Position numbers and translations under genes: made by a program | Part shown: positions 1 through 9,249 of the stretch, piece after piece | Layout: every line of letters starts with the position of its first letter | How positions within the stretch are numbered: the first letter of the stretch is position 1 | Notes under the pieces: generated by a model | Seen by the model: the letters and a program-made list of their open reading frames with translations, nothing else | Database searches by the model: none | Told to the model about the DNA's origin: nothing | Origin: Frankia sp. AgB1.9 | GTDB lineage: Bacteria > Actinomycetota > Actinomycetes > Frankiales > Frankiaceae | Length of the DNA: 64,000 bases | Assembly (NCBI RefSeq): GCF_016786355.1 | Contig: NZ_JADWYX010000034.1 | Location: 1 to 64,000, forward strand | Direction: 5' to 3'

Positions 1-3000
1 AGCTCCCGGAACATCCCGGTCGCCCGGTGAACGATCTCGACGTCCGGAGCGCCGACCGGCCGTCGACCAGCGCCCCGCGGCCGCGCGGGGCCCGGGGGCC
101 GCCGGCGCGGGCGGGCGGGGGCGGGGACTCGGGCCGAGCCGTGGAGGGGATGGCTGCCGACACGCCGTCGGCGCGGGTGCGCCTCGTTTCGGCTCGGTGG
201 GCAGGGAGGCGGCTCGCTTCGTTCGGCGCGGATGCAAGCCGGCGAGCGCCGGCTCGGCGCAGCGTCGCCAGCTCCCGAAGGGTGTACCGGCCGCGCAGCT
301 CGTGCGCGGCGGCGGCCAAGGGGTCGTGATCGGTGGCGAGCCGTTCAGTACGCGAGCGCTCAAGCCGGTCGGCGAGCCGGTCCAGCTGGTCGCCCGCTTC
401 GGTGATGGGTGGCAGCCAGGACTCGTCGTCGTCACGGTCGTCGAGGTCGGCGCGGTGCAGCACGTAGGCGGCGACGTCGGTGCGGGCGCGCGAGAGCATG
501 ACGTACAACCCGGCACGGCTCGTGTCATCGGCGACGACGGCGCGGGCGGTCTCCATCGTCGCGCCCTGCGCCTTCGCCGCGGTGATCGCGTAGGCGTGGC
601 CGAGGCCTCCGTCACGGCCGTCGTCGAAGCGGTGGGTCAGGTACTCCCACGGCACCTGGACCGTGCCCTTGCTCGGGAAGTACACCGTGACGGACTGCGT
701 CTCCGGGTTCTCGGGGTCGGCATGGACGGCGGTGATCACCCCGACCGTGCCAGTGCGGATGTAGGCCGATTGTCGGCGACCGTCGGGTACGAGGGTGTGG
801 CCGCCCTGGGTCAAGGTGATGACCTCGTCGCAGCCTGGAACTCCCGGCCGGCCGTGCGCAGCACTGGGCCGGTCAGCGTGCCGTCGACGGTGAGGCGTTC
901 GCGGGCCGCCCGGTTGAGTGTCTCGACGTCCCGGTGCTTCTCGGCCATCATCCGGACCTTCGCCGGCCGAGCCGGCCTGGCTCCGCCGGCGCCGGTGCGG
1001 GCGTGCCCTTGGCGTTCGGCGTACCAGTCGTCGACAGCGCGTTCGAGGAGCGCGTCGGCGTTGTCGGCCAGGTGTAGGCGGCCGTCGGCGGCGAGGCGTT
1101 GCAAGGCGGCGCGGGTCGCTGGGGCGCTGTCCGCGCCGGCCGCGCCGAGTGGTGCGCGCGCCGCCGAGTCGGCGGGGGTGCGCAGCGCGCCGAGCGCGGC
1201 GCGGACCGGCGCGAGGTCCGGGCCGGCCTGGCGGTGGACCGTGGCCAGCGCCGGGATGTCGGGCGTGTGGGCAGCCAGGTGGGTGAACCAGCCGCCGGCG
1301 CCGACGGAGCCGAGCTGGGCGGGGTCGCCGAGCAGGATGACGACCGTGCCGGTTCGGGCGGCGTAGCGCAGCAGCCGTTCGGCTTCGCGAGTGCCGATCT
1401 GGGTGGCCTCGTCGATGATTAGCACCGAGCCGGGTGGCCATACGTCGGCCGGGTCGTCGGTGTGGTCGAGCAGCGTGAGCCAGCCGGCGACGACGCGGGC
1501 GGAGATTCCGATCCGGTCGGCGAGTTCCTCGGCCTGTCGGCCGCCGTGCGCGGTGGCGAACACCCGTCGGCCGGCCGCGTGCAGGATCGCGGTGAGGGCA
1601 CGCATCGCCTCCGTCTTGCCGGTTCCCGCCGGTCCGACGGCGGGGCGGACCAGGTCCTGGCTGGCCAGCAGCCGGCGCACCAGCTCGACCTGCTCGGCCG
1701 ACAGCTCGGGCGCGTCGCGCTGATCTGCGCTGGACTCACCGCGGTCCGTGCCGCCTCCGCCGACCGGTGTGGCCGTGGCGGTGATGGCTGCAAGGTTCTG
1801 GTCGAGGCGTGCCGGGTCGACCAGCCGGCGAGGAACCGCGCCGGTCGCGACCTGGCCTTGGCGGCAGAGGGCGAACAGGGTGTCTTCGGCTCGCAGAAGA
1901 TCTTCGACGGTGTACGGGGGTTCGGGCTCGTTGCGGCGGCGATGGCCAGGACCGGTGACGGTGGTGTGCAGGACCACGACCCGCGGGTCGGCGAGGAACC
2001 GGTCGGTCAGCCGCTCGATCGCCTCGGCGTCCAGCCGGTCAGCGGCCCAGGCGGCGATGCGCTGCACGATGTCGCGGCGCAGGAACGTCGTGGCCCGCTC
2101 GGTCAGCCCGAGCGGGCCTGCGAGCAGGTCGTGCAGGTCAGCCAAGTCCCGCTCGTCCGGCGGCCGTGGGCGATGCTCGGTCGACGTGGCGAGCGCACAG
2201 ACTCCGACAGGGGTCCAGCCGGCGGCCGTCAGCCGTTCGACCTGCAACGCCTGCACGGCGTCGTCGGCTAGGACTCTCTTCGGTGCCCGCGAACCTCGCT
2301 GGGCCGCGGCCGCGGTCGCCCCCGACGGTTCGAAGCCGTCGGCGACGAGCTGGGCGAACTCCTCCATCACCTCGCCATGCCGCGTCGAGAACGCGGACAG
2401 CAGCTCGGCCGGGAACGCCGCGAGCTCCGCGACCCCGCTCCGGACCGGTCCCCACTGCACGCCCCGCCGCACGGACAGCTCGTGGCGCAGGACCGCAGCG
2501 CCGAGGTAGCCGGCCGTCTTGACGTGGCCGAGCAGCACCTCCCCGTCGATCGCCCGCCAGTCCCATCCGCCCGCCCGCCGAGACCGGCCACCAGCCGATC
2601 CCGCCTCCTCCCGGGCGGCTTCGGCGAGGTCGGGGTTGTCGGGCTCGGTGGGGACGGCGACGGCATTGATGATGATGTGGGTGTGCAGGTGGGCCTCTGT
2701 GCTGCGAGAGACGTCATGCAGATAGGAGGCGACAGCCAGGCCCATTGCCTGCCGGCTCACCCCACCGACCATCCCGAACGCCGCATGGCGCTCCAGATAG
2801 CCGATGACCGCGTCGACCGCAGCGTCCACCGAGGCCGCGACGTCCGCGCGCAGCGCCTCATCCCCGAACGCCCACAGCAGGCTCACCGACTTCGGCGCCG
2901 CACACACCACGTCGTAGCCGAGCACCGTCGCCGGCGGCGTGCGCTGCGCCGACCAGCCATCCAGCTCGTCGCGGCGCACCCGCCAACGGCCGTCCGCCCC

Positions 3001-3669
3001 ACGCTCGCCGACGAGCTCATCGGCCTTCGGCGACTCTCCCGGCCGGGAGCCGGACGCGGACGCACTGCCGGCGCCGACCGCGGTCGCCGCGTCGGAGTCC
3101 GCCTGGTGTCGCTTGTCGTTGGTCGCTTCGTTGCCTGGATCGGCGCTGCCAGCCCGGGCGGCGGCGGCTTCGGCCGCGCGGCGGACGAGCCGACGTAGGT
3201 AGGTCGCGCGCACCCCGACAAACGTCGACGCCTCCGCCAACGTCAGCTGCTCCGCGCCGCGCGGCTCAGCTGGGCCGGCGCCGTTCTTGAGCCGGCCGGC
3301 ACCACCGGCCACGTCGGCTGTCCTTCCAGCCGTGGCCCCGCTGCTGGCGTCATCGGCAGTGGCGACGCGCGAGACCCGGCCGGCTGAGCCCTTCCCGACC
3401 GCGGCCAGCAGCGGCCGGCCGGTCACGGCATGCTCACCACGCAGCAGCCGGGCCAGGGCCTCGCTCGGCACGTCGCCGCGCAGACCCACCAGATCGGCGC
3501 CCAACCCGCGGGCTCGGCCGCGGGCTTGGCCCCGGCCGTCGTAGCCGGCCAATCCGGCGCCGCTCTCCGGCTGCCCGCCCTGCACATATGCGACCACCGC
3601 CACCGCGGCGTCAGCGATCGCGCCAGGATTGCGAGCCCGTACCCGCAGGACCTTCGCCGTCGCGATCAC
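1..3669 (-). pseudogene. MobF-type relaxase-helicase (TraA-like), frameshifted, runs off window start
   Basis: A conjugative relaxase that would nick oriT and unwind the transferred strand. From a GTG at 3669 the N-terminus matches MobF relaxases, with the metal-binding histidines in HLHTHIIIN (about residue 330). A RecD/TraI-like helicase follows with Walker A GPAGTGKT (about residue 680) and Walker B VLIIDEA. The reading frame stops at 811 after GREFQ, but the family sequence resumes in another frame from about 832 (CDEVITLTQGGHTL, then the C-terminal helicase motif AYAITAAKAQGAT) and stays open to the window edge. One missing base near 832 explains this. An in-frame start at 3801 exists, but the extra 44 residues look non-coding. 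The protein is either inactive or the base is a sequencing error. The family call is firm. Confidence 0.85.
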
Positions 3670-3889
3670 GGTGTCGCTCGCAACCCGGCGTGCCGTCGAT
3701 CGGCCCGGCGACGGCCGGCCAAGGGGTGGAGGTGGTGGGGCATCCGGGTCTCCGAGCGCCGAGGACCGGTCGCCCCGGCCAGGGCCGGCCCGCAGGGACA
3801 CCGGACCGGCCCTGCATGCTCCCTGGCGCTATCACTGCCAGGGACACCACGAACGTCACCGCGAACGACACCACGCTCGACACGGTCAT
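3611..3889 (-). CDS. possible small membrane protein overlapping the relaxase start
   Basis: From an ATG at 3889 the frame begins with one strongly hydrophobic stretch (SSVVSFAVTFVVSLAVIA) followed by a Pro/Arg/Gly-rich tail. It ends inside the relaxase N-terminus, overlapping the chosen relaxase start by about 60 bases. Small hydrophobic proteins are common beside transfer genes, but I recognise no family here. The low-complexity tail could equally be an unused reading frame, so this is a weak call. Confidence 0.22.
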   Translation of the reverse strand: MTVSSVVSFAVTFVVSLAVIAPGSMQGRSGVPAGRPWPGRPVLGARRPGCPTTSTPWPAVAGPIDGTPGCERHRDRDGEGPAGTGSQSWRDR

Positions 3890-4074
3890 CGCGCCAACCC
3901 GCCGATGGCACGACCGAGTACGGCTGAGCATCACAACGGCCCTCAGCGAGGACCTCACGGCCGTCATCGCGTCAAACTCGGTCACCACGCGGGACATCGC
4001 GATGGAAGGCCGCCGCGTCAGCCTGCCCAATTGATCTGTCCTGCCGCCGTGTCTGCCGAGCTGGGGTGTCTGCC

Positions 4075-4503
4075 TCACCACTGGATCCCAAGGCCGTACA
4101 GGAACGCGACCAGCAGCGCGGCTGCCGCTCCGACACCAATCCCGACGAGCAGGTAGCTGCGTAGCCAGGATGGCGGGCGTTCGCCGCGCATCTCTACCGA
4201 GTAGCCGGGTGTGCGAGGCAGATAGAGGACCGTGAGCTGGTAGCCGATCGGCAGCGCCCGCTTGGCGATGATCTCGTGCGTCCCGCCATCGGCATCGGCG
4301 TAGACGCAGACGGTCTCAGTCCGCCGGACGTCGAGCGCGGGTATGCCGTTGCGCCGGACGACCACCTCCCGGCGACTCCGAGCGACAGCGACGGTCCGGA
4401 CGCCGTGGCGCAGGAAATGCCTGTAGGAGCCCACGTCCATGGCGCCGAGCAGGCTGAAGGCGAGGACGATCGCGCCGAACACGACCAGCGGTACCCAGAT
4501 CAC
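4075..4503 (-). CDS. two-TM protein, DUF3592-like
   Basis: Small membrane protein of about 142 residues. From a GTG at 4503 the sequence opens with a hydrophobic helix (VIWVPLVVFGAIVLAFSLLG), then a cytoplasmic or extracellular beta-rich part ending in VLYLPRTPGYSVEM, and closes with a second helix (residues about 115-135). This layout, with a YLP..P motif between two helices, is that of DUF3592-type proteins, whose function is unknown. A longer frame reaches 4644, but its extra N-terminus is not hydrophobic and looks spurious. It lies between the relaxase and a divergently read coiled-coil gene, so it belongs to the mobile element. Confidence 0.65.
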   Translation of the reverse strand: MIWVPLVVFGAIVLAFSLLGAMDVGSYRHFLRHGVRTVAVARSRREVVVRRNGIPALDVRRTETVCVYADADGGTHEIIAKRALPIGYQLTVLYLPRTPGYSVEMRGERPPSWLRSYLLVGIGVGAAAALLVAFLYGLGIQW

Positions 4504-4727
4504 CGCGTCACACCTCACCGTCAGCGACGACCGTCGGCCTGACCACTGGAATACAGGTCGGTCGAATACCCGACTCTGCCAGTCCGGTCGGTGCCAGGTG
4601 AAATGGCCCATGACACTGATCCAGTGAGAACGGCCGGATCTCACGAGACCAGATAGCCGCGGGCCCGTCAGGGAGTGGGCTGTGGATAACTAACGCGGCT
4701 CGGACCATTCGTATATATCGTGGCGGT

Positions 4728-5846
4728 ATGAACGAACGAACGGATGTGGTCGATCGGCGAACGGTCTGTGGCTACCCGGGCTGCGGCGAGCCGGCCGCGC
4801 CGCCGCCGGCGACCGGCGGGCCGGCGCCCCGGTACTGCGTCCGGCCGGACCACACCGCGCAGACGGCGTTCCGCGCGCGCCGCGCCCGCAAGCCCGCCGT
4901 CGCGCAGCCCGACCCGGCCGAGGCCGGCGAACGGCCGGCGAGCCTCGCGGGCGCGTCTCTGCGGGTCACTGTCGACCGGCTCGCCGAATTGCTGGCCGAG
5001 TTCGAGGCCGCCTCCGGGGCGGCACGAGAACTGCTGGGAACCGCGACCGACCCGGAAGCCGTGACCGCCGAACTCGCAGCCGTGCGCGCCGAGGCGTTGA
5101 AGACCGTTGCCGACGCGGAAGTGAGCCTGGCTGCGGAACAGCAGGCCCGGCTGACCGCCGAGGACGCCGCGACCGAGATGCAGGCCGAGCTGGAGCGTGC
5201 CCGCGCAGACGCCGCCGAAGCTCGACAGGAGGCTGCCACGGCAGCCGCGCAGGCCGCACAGCAATCACAACGCGCACAGTCGGCCGATGACCGCGCCGCG
5301 GAAGCCGTCCGCAGCGCGCAAGTCGCCGACGGCGCACGCACCGCCGCTGAGGCCGGTCGCGACCAGGCGCAGCGCGCGGCCGAGGCCGCCGTCCACCGCG
5401 CCGAGATCGGCGAGACGGAGGCCGCGCACCTGCGGACCGACCTCGACCGGGCCATGGAACGAGTCACGGCCACCGAAGCCGGCCGCGACCGCGCGCACCG
5501 GGCACGCATGGACGCCGACCGCCAACTCGCCGTGGCCCGCGAAGACGAGACGGCCGCGCGCCAGGCCGCCGAACTCGCCCAGCTGCGCGCCACCACGACC
5601 GAGGAGTTGCTTGCCGCCGCCCGCGAGACCTCCGCCGCGCAGCAGGCCCGAGCCGACCAGGCCGTCGCACACCTGAACGCCGCCCGAGCCGAGGCACGCG
5701 ACGCCATCGACCGCGCCGCCCACGCCGACGCCGCCCGCCAAGCCGCCGAACAGGCCCGGGACGACGCCCTCAATCAGCTTGCGACGATCAGATGGCGGAC
5801 AGGCCAGGAGGTTGCCGGCGGGTCACCACCCGCACCGACCTCCTGA
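4728..5846 (+). CDS. long coiled-coil protein with N-terminal Cys cluster
   Basis: 372 residues. The N-terminus (about residues 14-40) has CGYPGCGEPA and a later C of RYC, a possible small zinc knuckle; about 45 residues of Pro/Ala linker follow. From about residue 75 to 350 the protein is almost unbroken Ala/Glu/Arg/Gln heptads, predicting one long coiled coil. Similar proteins occur beside relaxases in actinobacterial elements, and plasmid KfrA-type proteins have comparable coiled coils, but no KfrA DNA-binding domain is evident. The ATG follows an AT-rich promoter-like stretch (around 4711-4720). A role in DNA handling or partition of the element is inference only. Confidence 0.8.
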   Translation: MNERTDVVDRRTVCGYPGCGEPAAPPPATGGPAPRYCVRPDHTAQTAFRARRARKPAVAQPDPAEAGERPASLAGASLRVTVDRLAELLAEFEAASGAARELLGTATDPEAVTAELAAVRAEALKTVADAEVSLAAEQQARLTAEDAATEMQAELERARADAAEARQEAATAAAQAAQQSQRAQSADDRAAEAVRSAQVADGARTAAEAGRDQAQRAAEAAVHRAEIGETEAAHLRTDLDRAMERVTATEAGRDRAHRARMDADRQLAVAREDETAARQAAELAQLRATTTEELLAAARETSAAQQARADQAVAHLNAARAEARDAIDRAAHADAARQAAEQARDDALNQLATIRWRTGQEVAGGSPPAPTS

Positions 5847-6006
5847 TCACCCCATCCCAATCCGGTTAGTGGAGCTTCCGTCGCGGCTGTTATGCCGGAG
5901 CGGGCGAGGGACGCGGAGGCGCCTGTCGGGGACATGACGAGACGAGTACCTGTTCCGTCTCCGTGGGCTTTGGGACGCTGGGTGTATGGGGAGCGGGGGC
6001 TCTACG

Positions 6007-7269
6007 ATGGAGCGGCTGTTTATCAGCGTGGCGGGGCCGGATCGGCCGTGGGCGAGGTGGATCGCGCAACGGTTGATGGCGGCCGGGTACGAGGTCGAGT
6101 ACGACGAATGGTCCTGGCCGGCCGGAAGCAGTTTCGTCGGTCGGATGGAACAGGCATTGGCAGGCGCCGACCGGATGGTGGCGGTACTAGCGCCCGAGTA
6201 TTTCGCGGTGGACACGTACGGGCGGGCGGAGCGGGAAGCGGCGCTGATCCGGGCTCACGAGCGTGACGGTTTCCTGGTTCCGGTTTTGGTGGAACGCTGT
6301 GTCCTACCGCCGCTGGTCAGCCTACTTTCCTATATTGATCTGGTTGGCTGTGACGAGACGCAGGCCGCCGAACGACTGCTGTCTGGGCTCGGAGGTCCTC
6401 ATGCACCGACGGATCCGGTGGTCTGGCCCGGTGCCGCCTCGGTTCCGGTCCCGGCGGCATTGGATCCTGCGCCGTTCCCCGGTACCGGAGACCCGCCAGC
6501 CACTCCTCCTCCTGGCTCCACCTCCATTGGCGGGGCCACCGATGGTCCAGGGGGCATCAACTCGTGGTGGGGTCGGCGAACCAGCCGCGAGAGAACCGCG
6601 CTCGTCGGTGGAGTGCCCGCGACGCTGGTCGCCCTCGCGATCGGCATCCTCACGCTCGTAAACACCATTGGCGACTCGTCGGCCTCACAGACCGGGCCGC
6701 AGTCAACCGGAACAACCGGGGTCAGGCAAACATCAGCGCCCGTGACCACGACAGCACCAGCCTGCCACCAACTCTCCACACGGGCCGACCTCACGCCGGG
6801 TGGGAGCGGCCCTTCCGCGTCGGACGCGGCTGTTGCCGATGCCTCCTACGACCTCAGCGTTGGCCCGCAGTTGCAGATTGCGCTGGCTGGTCGCATCACA
6901 GGCCACGTCAACGACGGCGAGAGCGTCTACCTCGCCCGCAACGCCGATCCCAACACGTACGACTCGACACCGAAACACTATCCTGGAATAACCGGGGTCT
7001 TCCTTAGTCCCGAACCTATCGCCACGACCAGCGCCGGATGCTGGTCGCAGCCGGTACGTGACCTCGGTTACCGCTGCGCGACCGGCATCAAGGGGTACTA
7101 CTACTTCGTCCTCATGACTAACACCGACGCGCAGCGGCTGGCACAGGAGCGCACTGCCAGCGCATCTATCCAGGCTAACGGGTTTCCGCATGACGAGATC
7201 CTCGCCGCTTCCAATATCGCCGTCTTGGCCTCGTTCGCCGTTCCCACGCCCCAGATCAAAAACTGCTGA
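6007..7269 (+). CDS. TIR-domain transmembrane protein
   Basis: 420 residues from an ATG with a good GGGAGCGGGGG ribosome site; an in-frame start 21 bases earlier is less well placed. Residues 1-125 form a bacterial TIR domain: RLFISVAGPD strand, EYDEWSWPAGSSF loop, MVAVLAPEYF strand, then GRAEREAAL, where E75 is at the position of the NAD-hydrolase glutamate. A Pro/Ser/Gly linker follows, one membrane helix at about 197-219, a Thr/Ser-rich stalk, and an extracellular domain of about 170 residues with several cysteines that I do not recognise. Bacterial TIR domains often degrade NAD or make cyclic ADP-ribose signals in phage defence. The receptor-like topology, with an outside sensor and inside TIR, is unusual. 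It is isolated, with no obvious operon partner. Confidence 0.85.
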   Translation: MERLFISVAGPDRPWARWIAQRLMAAGYEVEYDEWSWPAGSSFVGRMEQALAGADRMVAVLAPEYFAVDTYGRAEREAALIRAHERDGFLVPVLVERCVLPPLVSLLSYIDLVGCDETQAAERLLSGLGGPHAPTDPVVWPGAASVPVPAALDPAPFPGTGDPPATPPPGSTSIGGATDGPGGINSWWGRRTSRERTALVGGVPATLVALAIGILTLVNTIGDSSASQTGPQSTGTTGVRQTSAPVTTTAPACHQLSTRADLTPGGSGPSASDAAVADASYDLSVGPQLQIALAGRITGHVNDGESVYLARNADPNTYDSTPKHYPGITGVFLSPEPIATTSAGCWSQPVRDLGYRCATGIKGYYYFVLMTNTDAQRLAQERTASASIQANGFPHDEILAASNIAVLASFAVPTPQIKNC

Positions 7270-7302
7270 GGTCAGCGACACCCGCCAGATCCAGCGAAGG
7301 AT

Positions 7303-7620
7303 CTAATCCGTGGCCGGCGTGTATTTCGCCAGCACCTGCTCGATCCTCTCGACGAGGAGGAAGTCGAGTTCGGTGATTTTCTGGCCGGCGGTGTAGGTGG
7401 TGAGGCTGAAATGCAGGGTCTCCCAGCGCAGGTCGATGTCGGGGTGGTGCTGGAGTTCCTGGGCGGGGATCATGACGTCGTTGAGGGCTTTGACGGAGGT
7501 GTAGTAGTCCAGGCGGAACGTCTTGTGGATCTCTTCGCGGTCGGGCGCCTTCTCCCAGCCGTCGAGCTGGGCGAGCCGGCGGGCGACTTCATCGGCTGGC
7601 AGCGGGTCTCGCAGTCCCAT
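7303..7620 (-). CDS. pterin-4a-carbinolamine dehydratase
   Basis: A 105-residue 4a-hydroxytetrahydrobiopterin dehydratase, which dehydrates the pterin carbinolamine made by aromatic amino-acid hydroxylases. The family signature is complete: ELQHHPDIDLRW, then the later T..Y......ITELD block. The start is the ATG at 7620, preceded by TAGGAGGAGCTCAGAA. That ribosome site contains the stop codon of the upstream regulator gene (7634), so the two are translationally coupled. The frame runs on upstream without a stop only because the regulator gene carries a frameshift, so the long fused frame is not a real fusion. No aromatic hydroxylase is nearby. Confidence 0.9.
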   Translation of the reverse strand: MGLRDPLPADEVARRLAQLDGWEKAPDREEIHKTFRLDYYTSVKALNDVMIPAQELQHHPDIDLRWETLHFSLTTYTAGQKITELDFLLVERIEQVLAKYTPATD

Positions 7621-7633
7621 TTCTGAGCTCCTC

Positions 7634-9126
7634 CTACAGGGTCGCGAGCAGTTGCTTGGCCTCGCGTCCTGGCTGGGTGTCGTGCCAGGGCGTGAGCTGG
7701 TGCCAGACGTCGTGAAGTTCCTGGCGTAGTCGGGCCGAGCCGGTCTCGCGGCGATCGTGACGGCGTCGTCGATCGCGCCGACTGCCTCGCCCGACTGCCC
7801 GGCCTGGGCGTAGGACAAAGCGAGCCGGGCCTGGTAGACGCCCGCGTCGCGGCGGGCACCCGGCGGCAAGGCGCCGATGACCTGCTCCCACAGCGTCCGT
7901 GCCTCGGTGCCGAGGCCGAGGCGGTTGTAACAGGTGGCGCGTTGGGCCTCCAGATAGTTCGGAGTCCGGCGGCAGGCGTTGTACCAGGGGTATTCGTCGT
8001 CGACCCGGGCCAGCAGCGCGGTCGCCTGGTCGAGGGCGGTGTCGGTCGCGGTGCGGTCGCCGAGCAGGGCATGGCCGTGGGCGGACTGCTGGAGGGCCTG
8101 GACGCGGACCTTCGCGCAGAGCACCGCCTCGTCGGCGAGTGCCGCGCCTGTCAGGTCGAGCGTTCCCGCGCCGTCGCGCTGGTCGGTGCAGATCATCGCC
8201 TTGTTCACCAGGGCGTGGCGGATGAGCTGGGCGTCGCCGACCCGGTGCGACAGTTCCAAGGTTTCATTGGCCCACTGCGCCGCGGTGGCGAAGTCACCGG
8301 CGTCCTGGTGCAGCCAGGTCAGCAGGCCGGTGTAAGCGGCGCTGGTACGCAATAGGTCCTGGCGAGTCGCGCCGCGGGAGGCGCCGACCAGCTGACGGGT
8401 CAGCTCCTGTTGGACCAGGACGGACGGGATGACGGCGCGAGGGCCGTAGACGGCTTCGGCGGCGTAGAAGCTGTCGATCTGGCCGGTCAGGTGGTCGACG
8501 ACCTGTCCCGCGACCTGCCCCGGCGATTCCACCGGTACGGCCTTCCCACCGACGAGGAGCCCCGCACCGCTGCCCGCGAGGAACGTCCGCCGGTCGACCG
8601 CCACGATGATCACCTCTCCTACCTCGGCGAGGACCCGGTAAGGACCTGCCCCGCCGTCCGCCGCCGCAACGCCGCGGAGTTCCGTGTCGGATCCCCTGGA
8701 GCGCGGTGGATCGGCGGGCTGTCGCTGGCGCGGTTCGCCGGGGCGGTCGAACCAGAGGAGGTCGGCGGGGATGCCGAGGATCTGGCTGTAGCGGACCAGC
8801 TTGCTCAGTTCCTCTGGTGCGCGGCCGTTCTCGATGCGGCTCAGCTGCGCCTAGGTGAGTCCGAGCCAGCCGGCGACGAGCTCCTGCGGCAGGGCTTGGC
8901 CGTGCCACGGGTGGTAGCGATAGGCGTAGATCACGCGGCCCATGTGCCAAGTCGCGAGGGCCTCCCGTATCTCGGCCGCCTGCCAGAAATCATTCGGGAC
9001 GTCGGGCGGGTGGCCGCGATCGCTGGTCGCCGGGCTCTGACAGGCGCTGCAGGTCGCCGCCCGGTTGTCGGCTGCGAGGCGGTGGCCGCAGCGGGAACAG
9101 TGGCGGCGCGGGCGGTCGCTGGTCAT
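7634..9126 (-). pseudogene. zinc-ribbon XRE regulator with TPR domain, amber stop plus frameshift
   Basis: The reconstructed protein has an N-terminal zinc ribbon (CSRCG...CSACQ), an XRE helix-turn-helix and a long TPR-type C-terminus, the plan of actinobacterial XRE-TPR regulators. Two lesions break it. At 8851-8853 the HTH reads WLGLT-stop-AQLSRIENG; the stop is TAG where relatives have CAG, and the frame continues unchanged past it. Near 7740 one base is missing: TIAAR is followed in another frame by ETGSARLRQELHDVWHQL and the natural end LLATL at 7634. Downstream of the TAG the piece includes a twin-arginine-looking stretch (DRRTFLAGSGAGLLVGG). It is inactive unless the amber is suppressed and the shift is an error. 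Confidence 0.8.
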
Positions 9127-9249
9127 GCCAGGCCGTCTCCCCGGGGTTGCTGGCTGGGCCGGTCAACAGGTGGACGCTAGCACTCATCGAGCTAACGCGA
9201 CGCAACCTGCGCGCCAACCAGGCCGTGACCTTGAGGTGGGACCGCGCGC

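Noticed and set aside
197..1366. Long forward frame opposite the relaxase
   Set aside because: It is a shadow of the GC-rich relaxase gene; the reverse strand carries clear helicase motifs.
4660..4727. oriT of the conjugative element
   Set aside because: The stretch before the coiled-coil gene is AT-richer and well placed, but I see no clear inverted repeat or nick-site motif to support it.
4772..5773. Ala/Ser/Arg-rich reverse frame opposite the coiled-coil gene
   Set aside because: Composition is explained by reading the heptad-coding strand backwards; no start signal or family.
7303..8613. A single 436-residue TPR-dehydratase fusion protein
   Set aside because: The dehydratase has its own ATG and strong ribosome site at 7620, and the natural end of the TPR protein is visible in another frame up to 7634; the fusion only arises from a one-base loss.
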